Source: Shinella kummerowiae
GTDB lineage: Bacteria > Pseudomonadota > Alphaproteobacteria > Rhizobiales > Rhizobiaceae
Direction: 5' to 3'
DNA: 56,644 nucleotides
Assembly: GCF_009827055.1 (NCBI RefSeq)
Contig: NZ_WUMK01000018.1
Coordinates: forward strand, 1 to 56,644
Shown: positions 34,668 to 43,036 of the stretch, piece by piece
How the letters are laid out: each line of letters starts with the position of its first letter
Numbering within the stretch: the stretch's first letter is position 1
Made by a program: the position numbers and the translations under genes
Notes under the pieces: model-generated
Database searches by the model: none
Seen by the model: the letters and a program-made list of their open reading frames with translations, nothing else
Told to the model about the DNA's origin: nothing

Positions 34668-36161
34668 TTATTGCTCGTCGAACACTTCGCGGTTGCGGCG
34701 GAAGGTCGGCAGCGTCACCACGGCGATCAGCGCGACGATCAGGAGCATGATCGTCAGTGAGATCGGGCGGGTCACGAAGACCGTCGCATCGCCGCCCGAG
34801 ATCGCCATGGCCCGGCGCAGGTTTTCTTCCGCCAGCGGTCCGAGGATGTAGCCGAGCAGCAGTGGCACCGGTGGGAAGCCGAAGGCGACCAGCAGCACGC
34901 CCGCGCCGGCGAAGGCCGAGAGTGCCATCAGGTCCACCGCCGAGAACTCCAGGGAGTAGGCGCCGATGCAGCAGATCGTCAGGATGACCGGAAACAGAAT
35001 CCGGTAGGGAACGCGCAGCAGCTGAACCCAGAGCCCGATCAGCGGCAGGTTGATGATGACCAGCATGACGTTGCCGATGAGCATGGAGGCGATCAGGCCC
35101 CAAAAAAGGTCCGGCCGCGCCACCATGACCTCCGGGCCCGGCTGGATGCCCTGCATGACCATGGCGCCCAGCATCAGCGCCAGTGTCGGCGTCGTCGGAA
35201 TGCCGAGCGTCAGCAGCGGAATGAAGGAGGTCTGCGCAGCGGCATTGTTGGCGGCCTCGGGAGCAGCCAACCCTTCGACTGCGCCTTTGCCGAAGATCTC
35301 CGGTGTCTTGGAAATCTTCTGCTCGAACATGTAGGCGACGAAAGTGGACAGGACAACGCCGCCGCCCGGCAACACGCCGAGAAGAGAGCCGATCAGCGTT
35401 CCGCGCGCCGCCGCCGGCGCCGCCCGCCCGGCTTCCTCGCGGGAAGGCCAGAGCCGACCGATCTTCGCCTGCATCACCTCGCGGCTGTCGGACTTGGAGA
35501 TGTTCATGATGATTTCCGAAAGGCCGAAGAGCCCCATCGACAGCGCGACCATGCCGATGCCCTCGCTCAGTTCCGGCAGGCCGAAGGTAAAGCGGGACGC
35601 GCCCGTCTCGACATCGGTGCCGACACAGCCGAGCAGAACGCCGAGGCAGGCCATCGCCAGCGCCTTGGACATCTTGGCGCCGGAAAACACGACCGCCGCC
35701 ATCAGCCCGAGCAGCATCAGGGCAAAATATTCCGGTGCGTTGAAGCGCAGGGCGAAATTCGACAGGACCGGCGCGAAGAGCGCGATCACGATCGTGGCGC
35801 AGACACCGGCAAAAAGCGAGGCGAGTGCGGCGACGGCGAGTGCCGCCCCGGCCCGCCCCTTCCGCGCCATCTGGTGTCCGTCGAGAACCGTGACGACGGC
35901 CGAGGCCTCGCCGGGAAGATTGCACAGGATCGCCGTGGTGGAACCGCCATACTGCGCGCCGTAGAAGATGCCGGCCAGCATGACGAGCGACGACAGCGGG
36001 TCGAGATAGATCGTCATCGACAGCAGCATGGAAATTGTCGCAAGCGGACCGACGCCCGGCAGGACGCCGATCAGTGTGCCGAGCAGACAGCCGACGAGCG
36101 CGAAGCCGAGGTTCTGCCAGGTGCCGGCAAGGCTGAAGCCGTAGAGAATTGTGTCTTGCAT
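34668..36161 (-). CDS. tctA: Tripartite tricarboxylate transporter large membrane subunit TctA
   Basis: A 497-residue inner-membrane protein with about twelve hydrophobic segments. It has the conserved start LLGTLIGVLPGVGPLATISMLL (given in part), the GAQYGGSTTAILCNLPGEAS motif and the internal repeat GVLPGGGVVLSTF, which identify TctA. It forms the channel that moves carboxylates using the membrane gradient and an extracytoplasmic Bug protein. Length matches the family (~500). The ATG at 36161 follows GGAGGAGACACC, 31 bases after tctB. Three Bug genes in the window (38430, 45014, 54859) are candidates for partners, the closest being the divergent one at 38430. Confidence 0.95.
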   Translation of the reverse strand: MQDTILYGFSLAGTWQNLGFALVGCLLGTLIGVLPGVGPLATISMLLSMTIYLDPLSSLVMLAGIFYGAQYGGSTTAILCNLPGEASAVVTVLDGHQMARKGRAGAALAVAALASLFAGVCATIVIALFAPVLSNFALRFNAPEYFALMLLGLMAAVVFSGAKMSKALAMACLGVLLGCVGTDVETGASRFTFGLPELSEGIGMVALSMGLFGLSEIIMNISKSDSREVMQAKIGRLWPSREEAGRAAPAAARGTLIGSLLGVLPGGGVVLSTFVAYMFEQKISKTPEIFGKGAVEGLAAPEAANNAAAQTSFIPLLTLGIPTTPTLALMLGAMVMQGIQPGPEVMVARPDLFWGLIASMLIGNVMLVIINLPLIGLWVQLLRVPYRILFPVILTICCIGAYSLEFSAVDLMALSAFAGAGVLLVAFGFPPVPLLLGYILGPLAEENLRRAMAISGGDATVFVTRPISLTIMLLIVALIAVVTLPTFRRNREVFDEQ

Positions 36162-36192
36162 AGGTGTCTCCTCCCAATGCGCGTCCGTCCGG

Positions 36193-36639
36193 TCAGAAGG
36201 CCGGGATTGCGACCCCGAGGAAGTCGATGAAGATGAACACGCCGACGGCTGCGAGGCCGATCGGCACGAGGACGAGGTCCCAGCCCCACTTCAGCGGCTC
36301 GGCCATGCGTGCGAGAACGGCCGTGACCAGAACCGTGGGCACCATGCCCGCCCATTCGATCATCAGCGAAAAAACGATCGGGCAGGCGATGACGACAAGA
36401 AACGGCCGCAGCTTCGGCAATTCGGGAACGGCCGTTTCACCTTTGAGCCCTTCCAGCGCCACCACCGCGCCAAGCACGACCAGTCCGATCGCGGCGCACA
36501 CGGGCAGAAAACCCGGCCCCATGCGCGTCAGAGAGCCGAATGTCAGCTGCGATCCCACGACAAGGAACAAGAGGGCGATGAGGATCATCGCCCCGCCGGC
36601 CACAACATCCCAGCGGAAGTCTTCGAATTTCGATTGCAT
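36193..36639 (-). CDS. tctB: Tripartite tricarboxylate transporter small membrane subunit TctB
   Basis: A 148-residue protein with four hydrophobic segments and the TctB motif RMGPGFLPVCAAIGLVVLG. The start is ATG at 36639 with GGGAGGATACC upstream; a longer open frame exists but overlaps the aldehyde dehydrogenase gene, whose stop is 20 bases upstream. TctB accompanies TctA in the membrane, role not well defined. Gene order aldehyde dehydrogenase, tctB, tctA on one message suggests that the imported carboxylate or its product passes through an aldehyde. Confidence 0.93.
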   Translation of the reverse strand: MQSKFEDFRWDVVAGGAMILIALLFLVVGSQLTFGSLTRMGPGFLPVCAAIGLVVLGAVVALEGLKGETAVPELPKLRPFLVVIACPIVFSLMIEWAGMVPTVLVTAVLARMAEPLKWGWDLVLVPIGLAAVGVFIFIDFLGVAIPAF

Positions 36640-36659
36640 GGTATCCTCCCCGATCTCCG

Positions 36660-38168
36660 TCAGACGGCGCGCTTGCCGTAACGGATATGGATATTCTTCT
36701 CCCGCGTGAAGCTCATCAGTTCGGCAAGGCACTCCTCCCGCCCCAGACCCGAGAGCTTGACGCCGCCGAAGGGCGCGCCAAGGAAATGTCGGCTGACCTC
36801 GTTGACCCAGACATAGCCGACCTCGACAGAGGCCGAGATTCGCAGCGCCGCCGCAAGATCGTTCGTCCAGATGGCGCAGGTCAGGCCGACCTCCACCGCA
36901 TTGACGTCGCGCAGCATGGCCGCCTCGTCCGACCATTTCAGCACGGAAAGGATCGGCCCGAAGATTTCTTCGCGCGCGATGGTCATGTCCTGCGTCACGT
37001 CGGTAAAGACCGTCGGCTCGATGAAAAGCCCGTCTTTCGTGTCCTCGCCGGATGGGATCTTTCCGCCGGTCACGAGCGTCGCGCCCTCCGACTTGGCGGT
37101 CTCGATATAGGTGAGAATGCGGCCGTGCTGGACCTTGGAAATGATCGCACCCATGGTGGTCGACCAGTCCTCCGGACGGCCCGGCTGGAAACGGCTGATC
37201 TTCTGGACCAGCGCCTCAATGACCGCATCGTGCAGGCTTTCATGCAGGAAGGCGCGGCTGGTCGAGCCGCAGGACTGGCCGCACCATGCGAAGTTCATGC
37301 CGGCGATCATCGCATCGGCCACCTCGGCGGGATCAGCGTCCGGGAAGGCGATCAGCGCATTCTTGCCGCCGAGTTCGAGCAGCAGCGGCTTGACCCGATC
37401 GGCAGCACTTCGCATGACGCCCTGCCCTGCGCCGACCGATCCGATCAGCGCGACGCTGTCGGTGTCCGGATGCGCGACCAGCGCCTGTCCGGTTTCTCGT
37501 CCCGCCCCGGTCACGACATTGAAGACACCCGGCGGCAGCACGTCCTCGAGCAGTTCCGCCAGCCGCAGCGCCGAGAGAGGCGCCTGTTCGGGCGGCTTGA
37601 CGACGATCGTATTGCCGGCCGCAAGCGGCGCCGCCGATTTGCCGGCTGCGAACATGAAGGGATGATTGAACGGCACGATGCGCGCCACGACCCCGAGCGG
37701 CTCGCGCACGGAGGTGTTCAGCCGGTCCGGACCCATCGGAATGGAAGCGCCCTTCATTTCCGTGACCAGTCCGGCGAAAAAATCGATCTGCGCTGCCGCG
37801 ATCGCCGCATCGCCCACCATGGCCGCCGCCGGATTGCCGCAGTCCAGCGCATCGAGCAGGGCGAGCTCGCGGGCATTGTCGCGCACGATCTGCGCCATGC
37901 GGCGCAGGAGGCGGGCGCGCTCCAGCGGCGCCGTGTCGCGCCAGCCCGGAAAGGCGGCGCGTGCGGCAGCGACGGCGGCATCGACATCCGCCACGGACGC
38001 ATCCGCGACCACACCCAGCGACCGGCCGTTACCGGGGCTCTTCACCTCGAACGTCCGGCCACCCACGGCCTTGTGCCAGGCGCCGCCGTAGAAGAGGCCG
38101 CGCCTGTCCGGCAGGACCGACTCCGGGTCGATCCGCGGCGCGTCCTTGATCGCAGTCAGCTGTGCCAT
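36660..38168 (-). CDS. Aldehyde dehydrogenase (betaine-aldehyde/benzaldehyde dehydrogenase-like)
   Basis: A 502-residue aldehyde dehydrogenase with Asn168 in VPFNHP, Glu265 in LLELGGKNA and catalytic Cys300 in CGQSCGSTSR. The Cys sits in WCGQSCGSTSR rather than the usual GQ-C-T/C-A pattern, as in a subgroup acting on aromatic or hydroxylated aldehydes. The ATG at 38168 has GAGGAGGAACAC upstream. It is the first gene of the tctBA-ThDP operon and faces a Bug protein gene across 261 bp. It probably oxidises the aldehyde made by the ThDP enzyme or an imported aldehyde-forming compound. Confidence 0.92.
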   Translation of the reverse strand: MAQLTAIKDAPRIDPESVLPDRRGLFYGGAWHKAVGGRTFEVKSPGNGRSLGVVADASVADVDAAVAAARAAFPGWRDTAPLERARLLRRMAQIVRDNARELALLDALDCGNPAAAMVGDAAIAAAQIDFFAGLVTEMKGASIPMGPDRLNTSVREPLGVVARIVPFNHPFMFAAGKSAAPLAAGNTIVVKPPEQAPLSALRLAELLEDVLPPGVFNVVTGAGRETGQALVAHPDTDSVALIGSVGAGQGVMRSAADRVKPLLLELGGKNALIAFPDADPAEVADAMIAGMNFAWCGQSCGSTSRAFLHESLHDAVIEALVQKISRFQPGRPEDWSTTMGAIISKVQHGRILTYIETAKSEGATLVTGGKIPSGEDTKDGLFIEPTVFTDVTQDMTIAREEIFGPILSVLKWSDEAAMLRDVNAVEVGLTCAIWTNDLAAALRISASVEVGYVWVNEVSRHFLGAPFGGVKLSGLGREECLAELMSFTREKNIHIRYGKRAV

Positions 38169-38429
38169 GTGTTCCTCCTCATCATTGGCATTGAGGTAGG
38201 CCAGTCCCGGCCAGCCGTCCAAAACTGCCTTTTTGGCTCAGCCATAGCGGAACGGTCTGACAGGCGCGGCCAACGGAAATGCTTGGACAGGCAAGCTGAA
38301 ATACACTTGGACCGGACCGAAACGCTGCATCATCCTTTGCTTGTGAAGGGCGGATGATCGCGAGGAGGAACCGACGGTGCGGCCGGGCGGTGGTGCGCTT
38401 TCCTGCCCTATTTTCCAAGGGAGGATATC
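38169..38429. promoter_or_regulatory. Divergent promoter region of the tct operon and Bug/RraA operon
   Basis: These 261 bases separate two starts that point away from each other and must contain both promoters. Visible signs are GCGGAACGGTCTGAC near 38248, TTGGACCGGACCGAAACG near 38309, and an AAGGGAGG ribosome site before 38430. A GCGGAATGG string near 43027 and a GCGGACCACGG string near 46127 recall the first motif, which could mark a shared operator, but the matches are short. No regulator gene lies here. Confidence 0.45.
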
Positions 38430-39422
38430 ATGAGCATTTCCAGCCTGACCCGACGCGGTTTCCTGTTCACGACGGCGGCTGCCGGCGCGACACTCGCGTC
38501 GCCTGCGATCCTGCGGGCGCAATCCTTCGCCACGCAGCCGATCACCATCATCGTCGGCAACGCCGCCGGCGGTGCCAACGACACGCTCGCACGCCTCATC
38601 CAGCCGACTCTGCAGGCCGAACTCGGCCAGCCCGTTCTAGTCGAGAACCGGCCGGGCGCCGCCGGCAATATCGGCCTCGGGCTGGCACTGAAGGCGAAGC
38701 CGGACGGCCACACCCTGTTCTGCTCCTCGTCCGTCATGCTGGCCACGGCGCACACGCATATCAATGCGCCCGGCAATCCGGTCGAGGGGCTCGAACACAT
38801 CACGATGATCGGTGACGGCAATTTCACCTATACGGCGCCGGCCGCGACCGGCGCGAAGAACTACGAGGAGTTCAAGGCGCTGGTGAAGGCCGGCCCCGGC
38901 AATTTCCGCCATGGCACGCCAGGCGCCGGCGGCAACATCCATCTGTCGGCAGAACTGCTGAAGCTGCGCGAAAAGCTCGACATGCCGGCGATCCACTACA
39001 AGGCTGCCGGAGACCTGATCACCGATCTCCTGTCGAACCAGATCCAGATGGCGATCAACGCCATCCAGCTCACCGAACCACATATCCGCTCCGGCAAGCT
39101 CGTCCCGCTGTTCACGGCTTCGAAGGTCCGCGAGACAAGGGTCGAGGGCATCCCGACCTCCGCCGAACTCGGCATCCCCGACATGGACCGCATCACCAAC
39201 TGGTTCGGCCTCCATGCTCCGAAGGGCACGCCGGAAGACATCATGGCGCAGCTACACGCCGCAGCGGTCAAGGGCGTCAAGGCGCAAGCCGCCGTCGAGA
39301 AGATGACGGCCGGCGGCTGGACGCCGATCGGCTACAGCCGCGAGGAATTCAAGGCGCGCCTTGTGTCGGACGACGCCATCTTCGGCGAGGTCGCGCGCGA
39401 AACGGGCATCCGCATTGGCTGA
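38430..39422 (+). CDS. Bug/TctC family extracytoplasmic binding protein
   Basis: A 330-residue binding protein of the Bug family, the solute-capture part of tripartite tricarboxylate transporters. A Tat-type leader is visible (LTRRGFLFTTAAAGATLA), and the mature start reads ITIIVGNAAGGANDTLARLI with the family's VVENRPGAAGN-like LVENRPGAAGNIGL loop. Bug proteins hold carboxylates such as citrate, nicotinate or aromatic acids. It faces the tctBA operon and is followed by an RraA-like gene whose start overlaps its stop. It is the best partner for TctAB on distance. Confidence 0.93.
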   Translation: MSISSLTRRGFLFTTAAAGATLASPAILRAQSFATQPITIIVGNAAGGANDTLARLIQPTLQAELGQPVLVENRPGAAGNIGLGLALKAKPDGHTLFCSSSVMLATAHTHINAPGNPVEGLEHITMIGDGNFTYTAPAATGAKNYEEFKALVKAGPGNFRHGTPGAGGNIHLSAELLKLREKLDMPAIHYKAAGDLITDLLSNQIQMAINAIQLTEPHIRSGKLVPLFTASKVRETRVEGIPTSAELGIPDMDRITNWFGLHAPKGTPEDIMAQLHAAAVKGVKAQAAVEKMTAGGWTPIGYSREEFKARLVSDDAIFGEVARETGIRIG

Positions 39423-40080
39423 CGCGGCCCTCGTTGCCCGGCTTCGGGCCATCCCGGTTGCGGAAATGAGCGACACGCTTGCCGCAGCCGGCCTGCCGGA
39501 TCAGGTTCTTTCCTCTGAATTCAGGCCGGTTTCCACACCATTCGCCTTTTCCGGTCCGGCCGTCTGCCTGAAAGGCGAAGCCTCGACCGACGCCGGCCTG
39601 AACATTACCGCGACCGATTCAGCGATCCTGCCCGGTTGCATCATCATCGTCGGCCCCGGCTGCGCCTGTACCGGCGCCCTTGTCGGCGGCAACATGATCA
39701 CCTCCTGGCGCCGGCTGGGATGCGCCGGGGCTGTCATCGACGGCCTCATCCGGGACAGTGCAGCCTTCGATGGCCTGCCCGCGCTCGCCAGCGGACAGAC
39801 CCCGATGAACAACAGGGGCCGCTGGCGTTTCGTTTCGGTTGAAGAGCCAATTGATCTGCCGGGCCAGACTGCCCCCGTGACCGTCCATCCCGGCGACTGG
39901 CTGCATGGCGACGCCGACGGCACCGTCGTCCTGCCACAGGACTATCTGCAACAGATCGTCGAGGATGCCGAGGAGCTTGGCCGCATAGAACGGCGGATGC
40001 GTACGCGCATTCTTGCCGGCGATTGCCGACAGGCGGTCTATGACGGACACGACCGCTTCGGCCACGTTCGTTCGGTATAG
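39415..40080 (+). CDS. RraA / HMG-aldolase-like family protein
   Basis: A 221-residue RraA-like protein. Its TTG start at 39415 overlaps the Bug gene stop by eight bases and gives LADAALVARLRAIPVAEMSDTL, the normal length; ATG at 39466 would lose the first helix. The signature GAVIDGLIRDSAAF holds the Arg-Asp pair that binds metal and substrate in HMG/CHA aldolases. The TDAGLNITATDSAILPGCI and GPGCACTGALVGG segments form the rest of the active site. It would cleave or decarboxylate a hydroxy-oxo acid made from the imported compound. It ends 14 bases from another RraA-like gene on the other strand. Confidence 0.85.
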   Translation: MADAALVARLRAIPVAEMSDTLAAAGLPDQVLSSEFRPVSTPFAFSGPAVCLKGEASTDAGLNITATDSAILPGCIIIVGPGCACTGALVGGNMITSWRRLGCAGAVIDGLIRDSAAFDGLPALASGQTPMNNRGRWRFVSVEEPIDLPGQTAPVTVHPGDWLHGDADGTVVLPQDYLQQIVEDAEELGRIERRMRTRILAGDCRQAVYDGHDRFGHVRSV

Positions 40081-40094
40081 TCGGGCTCCGCAGC

Positions 40095-40838
40095 CTATTC
40101 GCGGAAATTGCGGGCGTCGGGCCGCGGGAATTCGCTGAGCGGCCGATCCGTCGCCAGAAAGTCGAGGCTGGCGCGGTCGGTGACGACACGCTTCAGCACG
40201 CGCCGCGTCACCTCGTCGGCCAGGGCGAGCGGAATGATGCAGACGGCGCTGTCATCGGCGCAGACGATATCGCCGGGATGAACCGGAACGCCGCGAATTG
40301 TCACCGGCCCGTTGATCTCCACGGTTTCCTGCCGCCAGCGGCCGGTCCGCGCCGTGATATCGCTGCACCAGACCGGATAGCCGATGCGGCGCGAATGGCG
40401 CACGTCGCGGATGCCGCCGTCGATGACTGCACCGAGCCCCCCTTGGCGCTTGCCCATGGTCGCGGAAATGCCGCCGAGATTTGAAATGCCTTGCCGGCCC
40501 TCGATCACCAGTACGTCGCCCGGCCTTGTGAGATTATGCGCCTCGAAATCCGCCTGCCGGTTCATATGACCTTCCCGCGCCACGACGAAGGGATCGGCCT
40601 CCAGCGGCCGGTTGCGCAGCGTGATGGCCGGCCCGACCATGGTCGCCCCGGCGATGGTCGGTCGCAGGACGGAGGCGGCAATGACGCCGTCGAAGCCGAG
40701 ATCGTCCAGCGCGTCGGAAACCAGTTCGCAGGGCCCGTCGATGGCCGCCAGCGCCACCACCACGCCCTCGGGCGCTGCCGGCAGATCGAAAAGCCGGATC
40801 AGGCGCGGATCGATCCGGCCCATGGTTTCGCGTGTCAT
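40095..40838 (-). CDS. RraA / HMG-aldolase-like family protein
   Basis: A 247-residue RraA-like protein with signature GAVIDGGIRDVRHSRR and a downstream VHPGDIVCADDSAVCIIP segment that completes the fold. The N-terminal ~20 residues extend beyond the usual start. It is the last gene of the minus-strand operon from 46003 and overlaps the TIM-barrel gene by four bases (ATGA at 40838-40835). Within the aldolase-like group it is closer in size to enzymes of aromatic ring-cleavage pathways than to RNase inhibitors. The product could be pyruvate or oxaloacetate and a small acid, but the substrate is not known. Confidence 0.87.
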   Translation of the reverse strand: MTRETMGRIDPRLIRLFDLPAAPEGVVVALAAIDGPCELVSDALDDLGFDGVIAASVLRPTIAGATMVGPAITLRNRPLEADPFVVAREGHMNRQADFEAHNLTRPGDVLVIEGRQGISNLGGISATMGKRQGGLGAVIDGGIRDVRHSRRIGYPVWCSDITARTGRWRQETVEINGPVTIRGVPVHPGDIVCADDSAVCIIPLALADEVTRRVLKRVVTDRASLDFLATDRPLSEFPRPDARNFRE

Positions 40839-41653
40839 GCGCTCGCCTCCGCCTGCAGTGTGGCTAGAAAGGCTTCGGTCTCGACGCGGGCGATGCGCGC
40901 CCTTTGCGCCGGCGGCAAGCCTGCATAGACGGTGTTCGGCGCTTCCACCTCGACCTCGATGTCCCGGGGAAGCGCCCGCAGGAGACCGGGCAGGTCGAAT
41001 ACACCCTGCCCCGCCATCAGCCGCCCGCCCCGCATCTCCGCATAGAGCGCATCCCCGACAGGCGCCTGCGACGGGCCGTCGCAGAGCTGAACCGACAGGA
41101 GCAGCGACGGATCCACGGTTTCGAGATCGACGGGCGATCCGCCCGAGCGCCAGAGATGCAGCGCATCGATGACCAGCCCGACATTGTCGCGGCCGGTCGC
41201 CCCGGCGATCCGTGCGGCCTGTTCCAAGGTCTTGACGGCACTGACGGGGATGAATTCGAGCGCCAGCCGGATCCCGAACGGCGCCGCCAGATCGGCAATG
41301 GCCGCGAGCTTCGATACGATCACCGCCTCCTCCGTCGCGGAGGAGTTGCAGATCAGCGTTGCGATCCCAAGCGCGCTGCAGGCCATCAGCACAGGTCCGT
41401 AGGCAGCCGGATCGACATCGGCGGTGACACGGTAGGTACAGGCGTTGACGAGCCGGACGCCGGCTTGTTCCATGACGGCGCGCATCCGCGTGATATCCGC
41501 CTCGCTCTGCGGATCGAACGGCCACGAATCGCCGGGCCGGTGGCCGGTCAGGCGAATGCCGCTGGCCTTGAAGCCGCCCTCTCCGGCAGCGCGCACCATC
41601 TCGAACGGGTCGAGATCGCCGAGCATCAGATAGCCCATCACGAGATCGCTCAT
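40835..41653 (-). CDS. TIM-barrel sugar isomerase/epimerase-like (or dehydroshikimate dehydratase-like) enzyme
   Basis: A 272-residue protein of the xylose-isomerase-like TIM-barrel superfamily (AP_endonuc_2). Metal ligands are visible: Glu in LALEFIPV, Asp-His in VIDALHLWRSGG, and Glu near the end in VEVEAPN. The superfamily includes sugar isomerases, inosose dehydratase and 3-dehydroshikimate dehydratase. The neighbours (AroQ, SDR, RraA-like) favour a ring-compound dehydratase or isomerase, but this is context only. Its ATG overlaps the SDR stop and its end overlaps the RraA-like start, so three genes are tightly coupled. Confidence 0.85.
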   Translation of the reverse strand: MSDLVMGYLMLGDLDPFEMVRAAGEGGFKASGIRLTGHRPGDSWPFDPQSEADITRMRAVMEQAGVRLVNACTYRVTADVDPAAYGPVLMACSALGIATLICNSSATEEAVIVSKLAAIADLAAPFGIRLALEFIPVSAVKTLEQAARIAGATGRDNVGLVIDALHLWRSGGSPVDLETVDPSLLLSVQLCDGPSQAPVGDALYAEMRGGRLMAGQGVFDLPGLLRALPRDIEVEVEAPNTVYAGLPPAQRARIARVETEAFLATLQAEASA

Positions 41654-42426
41654 GCCAGCGGCCTTGCACCCGGCACGCCGCCGAACAACGCCCATGCCTG
41701 GCTGATCGTGGTGCCGGTATCGACCAGAAGATTGGCGCCGGTGATGCCGGAGGCCTTGTCCGACAGCAGGAAGGAAACGGCATCCGCGACCTCCTGCGAG
41801 GTCACCAGCCGGCCGAGCGCCGTCATTTCTATCGGGTTGGTTGTGTAGCGCGTGCCGGTCCGGATCCGCTCGGCGACCCGCTCGGTCATCACCACGCCCG
41901 GCGAAACCGCATTGAAACGGACACCGCTCCGGCCCCATTCCATCGCCATGCCTTCGACCAGAAGGTTCACCGCCGCCTTGGAGCTGCAATAGGCGTGCAT
42001 CCGCGCCGACCGCAGCCCGTTCCAGGACGACAGGGCCACGAAGGAACCCTGCCCCCTTGCGGCCATGCGTTTGGCGAAAGCGACCGAGACGAGATAGGTG
42101 CCGCGATGCACGAGCCCGGTGATCCTGTCCCAGTCTTCGACGGAAACCTCCTCTGCCGGCTTCAGTTCGCCGAACGTCGCAGCTGAGTGCACGACGCCGG
42201 CAACCGGTCCGATCTCGGCGTCGATGGCGGCGGCAAGATCCTCGATGCCCTTCGGGTCGGTGATGTCGAGAAAGCGGGCATGGCCGCGAACCTCGGCCGC
42301 CACCGTTTTCGCTCCCTCGACATTGAGGTCGCAGACGACCACCGTCCATCCCTCTTGTGCCAGTGTTCGGCAGATGACCTGGCCGATGCCGCCGGCCCCG
42401 CCGGTCACCACTGCTATCCTCCTCAT
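41650..42426 (-). CDS. Short-chain dehydrogenase/reductase
   Basis: A 258-residue classical SDR: cofactor motif TGGAGGIG at 8-15, catalytic Ser133 in ALSSWNG, and Tyr146-x3-Lys150 in AYCSSK. The Asn motif reads HSAA rather than NNAG, a small departure. The aspartate in VCDLNVEG after the second strand suggests NAD(H) preference. It would oxidise a secondary alcohol to a ketone, for example a ring hydroxyl of a hydroaromatic acid. The ATG at 42426 has AGGAGG-type AAAAAGGGAGGACTTC upstream, 35 bases after aroQ, and its stop overlaps the TIM-barrel start. Confidence 0.91.
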   Translation of the reverse strand: MRRIAVVTGGAGGIGQVICRTLAQEGWTVVVCDLNVEGAKTVAAEVRGHARFLDITDPKGIEDLAAAIDAEIGPVAGVVHSAATFGELKPAEEVSVEDWDRITGLVHRGTYLVSVAFAKRMAARGQGSFVALSSWNGLRSARMHAYCSSKAAVNLLVEGMAMEWGRSGVRFNAVSPGVVMTERVAERIRTGTRYTTNPIEMTALGRLVTSQEVADAVSFLLSDKASGITGANLLVDTGTTISQAWALFGGVPGARPLA

Positions 42427-42461
42427 GAAGTCCTCCCTTTTTGTCTGGCTGGCGCTCCGGC

Positions 42462-42932
42462 TCACGCCCCGGCGCGAAAATCGACCGGCGACAGCGCCAT
42501 TGCCACGGCGTCCAGCGCCATCAGATAACCGCCCGGCCCGAAACCGGCTATCACGCCTGTTGCGACGGGGCGCACGAGGGAGACGTGGCGATTGGTCTTT
42601 GCCGGATCGCGGTGCACATTTGCGAAATGCAATTCGATCACCGGGCATGTCAGGATGCCGAGCGCATCCGCGATCGCGAGCGAGGTCTGGGTGTAGGCCG
42701 CCGGGTTGATGATCACACCCGCGACCCGTTCGTGCGCTTCATGGATCCAGTCGACCAGCACACCCTCATGGCTGGATTGACGGAACTCGAGATCGATCCC
42801 CATGCTCGCGGCCTTGGCCCGCATGACGCGCTCGATATCGGCCAGCCGCGCCCCGCCATAGGCCTGCGGGTTGCGGATACCAAGCATGTTGAGGTTCGGG
42901 CCGTTCAGGACCAGGACAACGGGATCTGGCAT
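42462..42932 (-). CDS. aroQ: Type II 3-dehydroquinate dehydratase, divergent copy 1
   Basis: A 156-residue type II dehydroquinase. Core residues are in place: NGPNLNMLG, loop Arg20 and Tyr25, Asn76, Asp89, Glu100 and catalytic His102 (ELH), and Arg115. However the residue that contacts substrate next to Asn, normally His in YTHTS, is Gln82 here (YTQTS). The enzyme family dehydrates 3-dehydroquinate to 3-dehydroshikimate, in biosynthesis or in quinate breakdown. Here it is in a catabolic-looking operon between MFS transporter and SDR, and a second aroQ lies 3.3 kb away, so it is not the housekeeping copy. The ATG at 42932 has GGAGGAGACATGCC context. Confidence 0.9.
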   Translation of the reverse strand: MPDPVVLVLNGPNLNMLGIRNPQAYGGARLADIERVMRAKAASMGIDLEFRQSSHEGVLVDWIHEAHERVAGVIINPAAYTQTSLAIADALGILTCPVIELHFANVHRDPAKTNRHVSLVRPVATGVIAGFGPGGYLMALDAVAMALSPVDFRAGA

Positions 42933-43003
42933 GTCTCCTCCTCCGCCGGATTGTGTTCCGGGCTCGATGAAGGATTAGGCAGCGGCAGCCTCCCTGTCCA
43001 AAG

Positions 43004-43030
43004 CCGCTTGTCTTCGCCAGACCAAAGCGG
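43004..43030. other. Imperfect hairpin between MFS and aroQ genes
   Basis: CCGCTT at 43004-43009 pairs with AAGCGG at 43025-43030, and GTCT at 43010-43013 pairs with AGAC at 43019-43022 with a two-base bulge. It lies just after the MFS stop in transcription order, in the 104-bp gap before aroQ. It may be an intercistronic processing or attenuation structure; a promoter for aroQ could also lie here. Confidence 0.4.
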
Positions 43031-43036
43031 AATGGC

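Noticed and set aside
39361..39414. Longer start for the RraA-like gene at 39361
   Set aside because: It would overlap the Bug gene by over 60 bases and adds residues not found in the family; TTG 39415 gives the normal length.
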